NCBI GenBank assembly: GCA_025201765.1
Contig: MU623576.1
Coordinates: 1-35,806 of the forward strand
Source: Daldinia sp. FL1419
Lineage: Eukaryota; Ascomycota; Sordariomycetes; Xylariales; Hypoxylaceae
Length of the DNA: 35,806 nt
Direction: 5' to 3'
The stretch's first letter is position 1; every line of letters begins with the position of its first letter. The position numbers and the translations under genes are program-made. Under the pieces are notes generated by a model. That model did no database searches. It was not told the origin of the DNA and saw only the letters and a program-made list of their open reading frames with translations. Positions 33,134-35,806 of this stretch are shown in pieces.

Positions 33134-33568
33134 TGAACAGGAGCTCTGATAGCTCCTGCAGGATATACCTTACACTTCAATTAACCCATAATAACCAAAG
33201 GTTATATAAGTTTGAGGATATAAAATGATTATATTTTGATAAAAATATTAAAATAATTAGATAAATGATCTACTATATGTGATTATTTTGCAATAATAAT
33301 GCGTATAAAGAGGTTATAGGCTTAAAAGAATATATATTATCTATATGAAGTTATATAGAAACAATTTCTGATGATCTATTTATGACTTGTATTAATCAGG
33401 TAAGAAAGTAATTATTAAGACCTATATATATCTAAACAAATATATATAAACTTTATAGGGATTTATTAAGGTCTTCTAGAATAGCTCCTATTATGTACTC
33501 TTGCTGCGTACTCCTATTACATATCCCTATTGCATATTACAACCACGTACTCATATTACACCAGTTCA
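33134..33568 (-). mobile_element. Solo LTR, family LTR-A, inverted
   Basis: 435 bp, starting TGAACAGGAGCTCTGATAGC and ending TATTACACCAGTTCA. ATAA lies on both sides (33130-33133 and 33569-33572), again a 4-bp duplication. Confidence 0.82.
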
Positions 33569-34719
33569 ATAATATATTTAATTAAAGATAAGAAGGTTAT
33601 ATATTATTATAAGAAACTATATAAAAGATAATACTAAAAGAACTTAATTTAATTAGATAGAAATTAGTTTTTGAAGGCTTATATATTAAATAGGAGTTTT
33701 AATTAAATATAATTGAATAAAAACTCTAATTAAATAGAAGTTTTAATCGAATAAAAACTTTAATAACTATTTAAATGCAAAATAATTATATATTAAAGAA
33801 GATATTAAAATGATTAAATAAGAGGTTAATAGAAATGATTGTTAATAATGGTAATTAATGCTTAAATAATAAAATAGATGATATACCTATTTAATAAGAG
33901 AGCAAATTCATAAACTATTGTAAAAGCTATAAGAGAGTAATAATTTTATAGATCTTGATTTGATTAGATAAGAATTAACATTTAGGGGTTTATATATTAA
34001 GTAAAAGCTTTAATAGTTCCTGCAGGATATATCTTATACTTTAATTACCTAATAATAGGCCAAAGGTTATATAAGAGAAAAGATGTAAGGTGATTATATC
34101 CTAAAGAGGAGAATAAAATAATTGAGTAAAATAAATTACTATATATAATTATTTATAAATAGTAGTTGTTTATAGGAAGTTATATTCAAAAAAAGGATTA
34201 AAATTATATATTATTATATAAAACTCTATAAAAGAATTGATCCTATAGAACCTAAAGAACCTATGTTGATCAGATAAGAAAAACAACTTTTAAAAAGCTA
34301 TTTATATTTAAAAGAGCTGTAGAGATCTAAGAAGTTTAACTATAAGGAAGTTAATAGGGTTTTTACAGGGTAACATTTATTATATAAATATATTACCCTA
34401 ATTTATTATAATTTAGTTAAATTGGAATAATAAATATAATACTAATTATATTATTCTGGCTCAATAATTTTTCTTTTTAATTTAAAAATTATATTTATTA
34501 TTAAATATTTAATTAATAATTATTGAATGAGAATAATTGGTTCTGAAAATAATAAAGTTGATCACAAAATAACCAGCCCAAAAAAACTAGTTATTTAATT
34601 AAAACAATTATAACTTTAAGTTAAAAAAATATTAAAAAAATAAAAAATAAAAGATATTAATTTAACCTTAAGATTTTAAGTTAATTTTAATATACCTAAA
34701 ACTGTTATATAATTAATAT
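33569..34719. repeat. Degraded LTR-A/B-array sequence, then unreadable AT-rich DNA
   Basis: Reverse-oriented array-like words continue to about 34400 (GTTCCTGCAGGATATATCTT at 34016, TTGATCAGATAAG at 34265). Beyond that, only AT-rich DNA with no gene or repeat I can assign. Confidence 0.45.
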
Positions 34720-34897
34720 TGTTGGATGGATAAGGTACCATTGCATGCAATAATAAAAGTGAAAGTATTCGTAAATTTAGTCAAAAGTGGTATGTTCTAA
34801 GAAAGAACGTATTTTGGTCGGAGACCAAATACGTGGAGCTAAATACAAGATTAAAGTGGGTCTGTACCACCATGGTCACATGACCAACATTCCCACA
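34720..34897. mobile_element. 178-bp solo LTR with perfect 5-bp target duplication
   Basis: It starts TGTTGGATGGATAAGGTACC and ends ACCAACATTCCCACA (TG...CA). AATAT lies directly on both sides (34715-34719 and 34898-34902). It keeps normal base composition while all its surroundings are AT-rich. It contains a hairpin at 34807-34834 (ACGTATTTTGGTC / GACCAAATACGT around GGA) and a smaller TGGTC/GACCA one near 34873-34886. It belongs to a different family from LTR-A. Orientation cannot be set. Confidence 0.75.
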
Positions 34898-34902
34898 AAT
34901 AT

Positions 34903-35806
34903 TAAAAATCTATAATATAAAAAACATTTTAAAATTATATAATTAAATGATATATATATTAATAATATAATATATAATAATTTAGGGTATTAAAATATTA
35001 AAAATAAAATAAATATAAATATGAAATAAATTATTTGAAATAAAGAATTTATATATAAATATTTAAGATATTATAGGGAATTATAATAAACATTTATAGA
35101 AAATTATAAAATATTATAAAAATATTATGAAATATTATGAAGATATTATAGAATTTATAGATATTATTATAAAAAGATATAATTATAAAATTTAAATTAT
35201 ATTTAAAATATATATTTATAAATATAAGATTAATTAAATAATTAAATATAAATATAAATATTAAAAGAAATACATAAATATTTAAAAATTAATATAAAAT
35301 TAATAATAAAATAATATTCATAGAAAAATATAAAAGAAAATTTATAAAAAATATAATTTTGAAATTATGATTATAATATTTAATTAGATTATTTATATAG
35401 AGAGGATAAAATATATTGAAAATTAAAATTCTTATTAATTAATTCAAAAAAAGTTAAATATAATTAAAGTTTATGGCACCATAAAAACTACCCCTTAAAA
35501 ATAAATTGTACAAATATTAACATATTAATATATAATATCTTTTATATAATTAACAAAACAATAACTAATTAAATAAATATATAATATATTATTACTTTAT
35601 AAAGTATTTATAATATTTATAATATATAATTATAAATTATTATATTATAAAAATAATATATATTAGAATATTATATATAATTACTAAAAAACATAAAACA
35701 ATTATATTAAATTTAATTAATAAATTCTATACAAGATTTTATATAAAAACATTTTAAAAATCTTAAATTTAATTATTTTTTTTTATAATATATTATATGA
35801 ATAATT
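34903..35806. other. AT-rich DNA, nothing recognised
   Basis: Almost pure A/T with very few G or C and no readable protein or repeat boundary. One slightly less mutated patch (about 35470-35498, GTTTATGGCACCATAAAAAC) was not identified. Confidence 0.6.

Overview
The window looks like nuclear DNA from a filamentous ascomycete (Pezizomycotina). About 9 kb of ordinary gene sequence (roughly 6.6-15.6 kb) lies between two blocks of extremely AT-rich DNA. The genes have short GT-AG introns (54-109 nt) with CTAAC/CTAAT-type branch sites. The AT-rich blocks are not featureless: when translated they still show retrotransposon and transposase reading frames, broken mostly by stops that transitions (C to T or G to A) would create. 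This is the signature of repeat-induced point mutation (RIP), so I read the blocks as nested, RIP-degraded repeats.

Gene island. A five-exon MFS transporter of the Dal5/allantoate-permease type (minus strand, 480 aa) is transcribed away from a three-exon 2-oxoglutarate/Fe(II) oxygenase (plus strand, 378 aa) across a 968-bp shared upstream region. A broken medium-chain reductase gene follows, interrupted by a 48-nt T run. Last comes a complete seven-exon threonyl-tRNA synthetase on the minus strand (785-788 aa). All exon joins were worked out by eye from splice signals, frame and family conservation. Transporter plus oxygenase looks like a small catabolic or secondary-metabolite unit; that is inference.

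Left block (1-6.6 kb). A Ty1/copia reverse transcriptase-RNase H relic is followed by two copies of a long repeat, here called B, which carries a tandem array of units of about 125-180 bp. The second B copy contains a 394-bp TIR element (MITE) and ends 160 bp before the transporter stop codon.

Right block (15.6-35.8 kb). It holds further B copies, five well-bounded copies of an LTR (here LTR-A, TGAAC...GTTCA) of which four have 4-bp target duplications, an unclassified repeat pair C1/C2, a LINE reverse-transcriptase fragment, an LTR-gag-LTR element without pol, a nearly full-length Fot1/pogo transposon with its transposase in one reading frame, and one small solo LTR that has largely escaped mutation. 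Several elements sit inside each other, so the order of insertion can be read.
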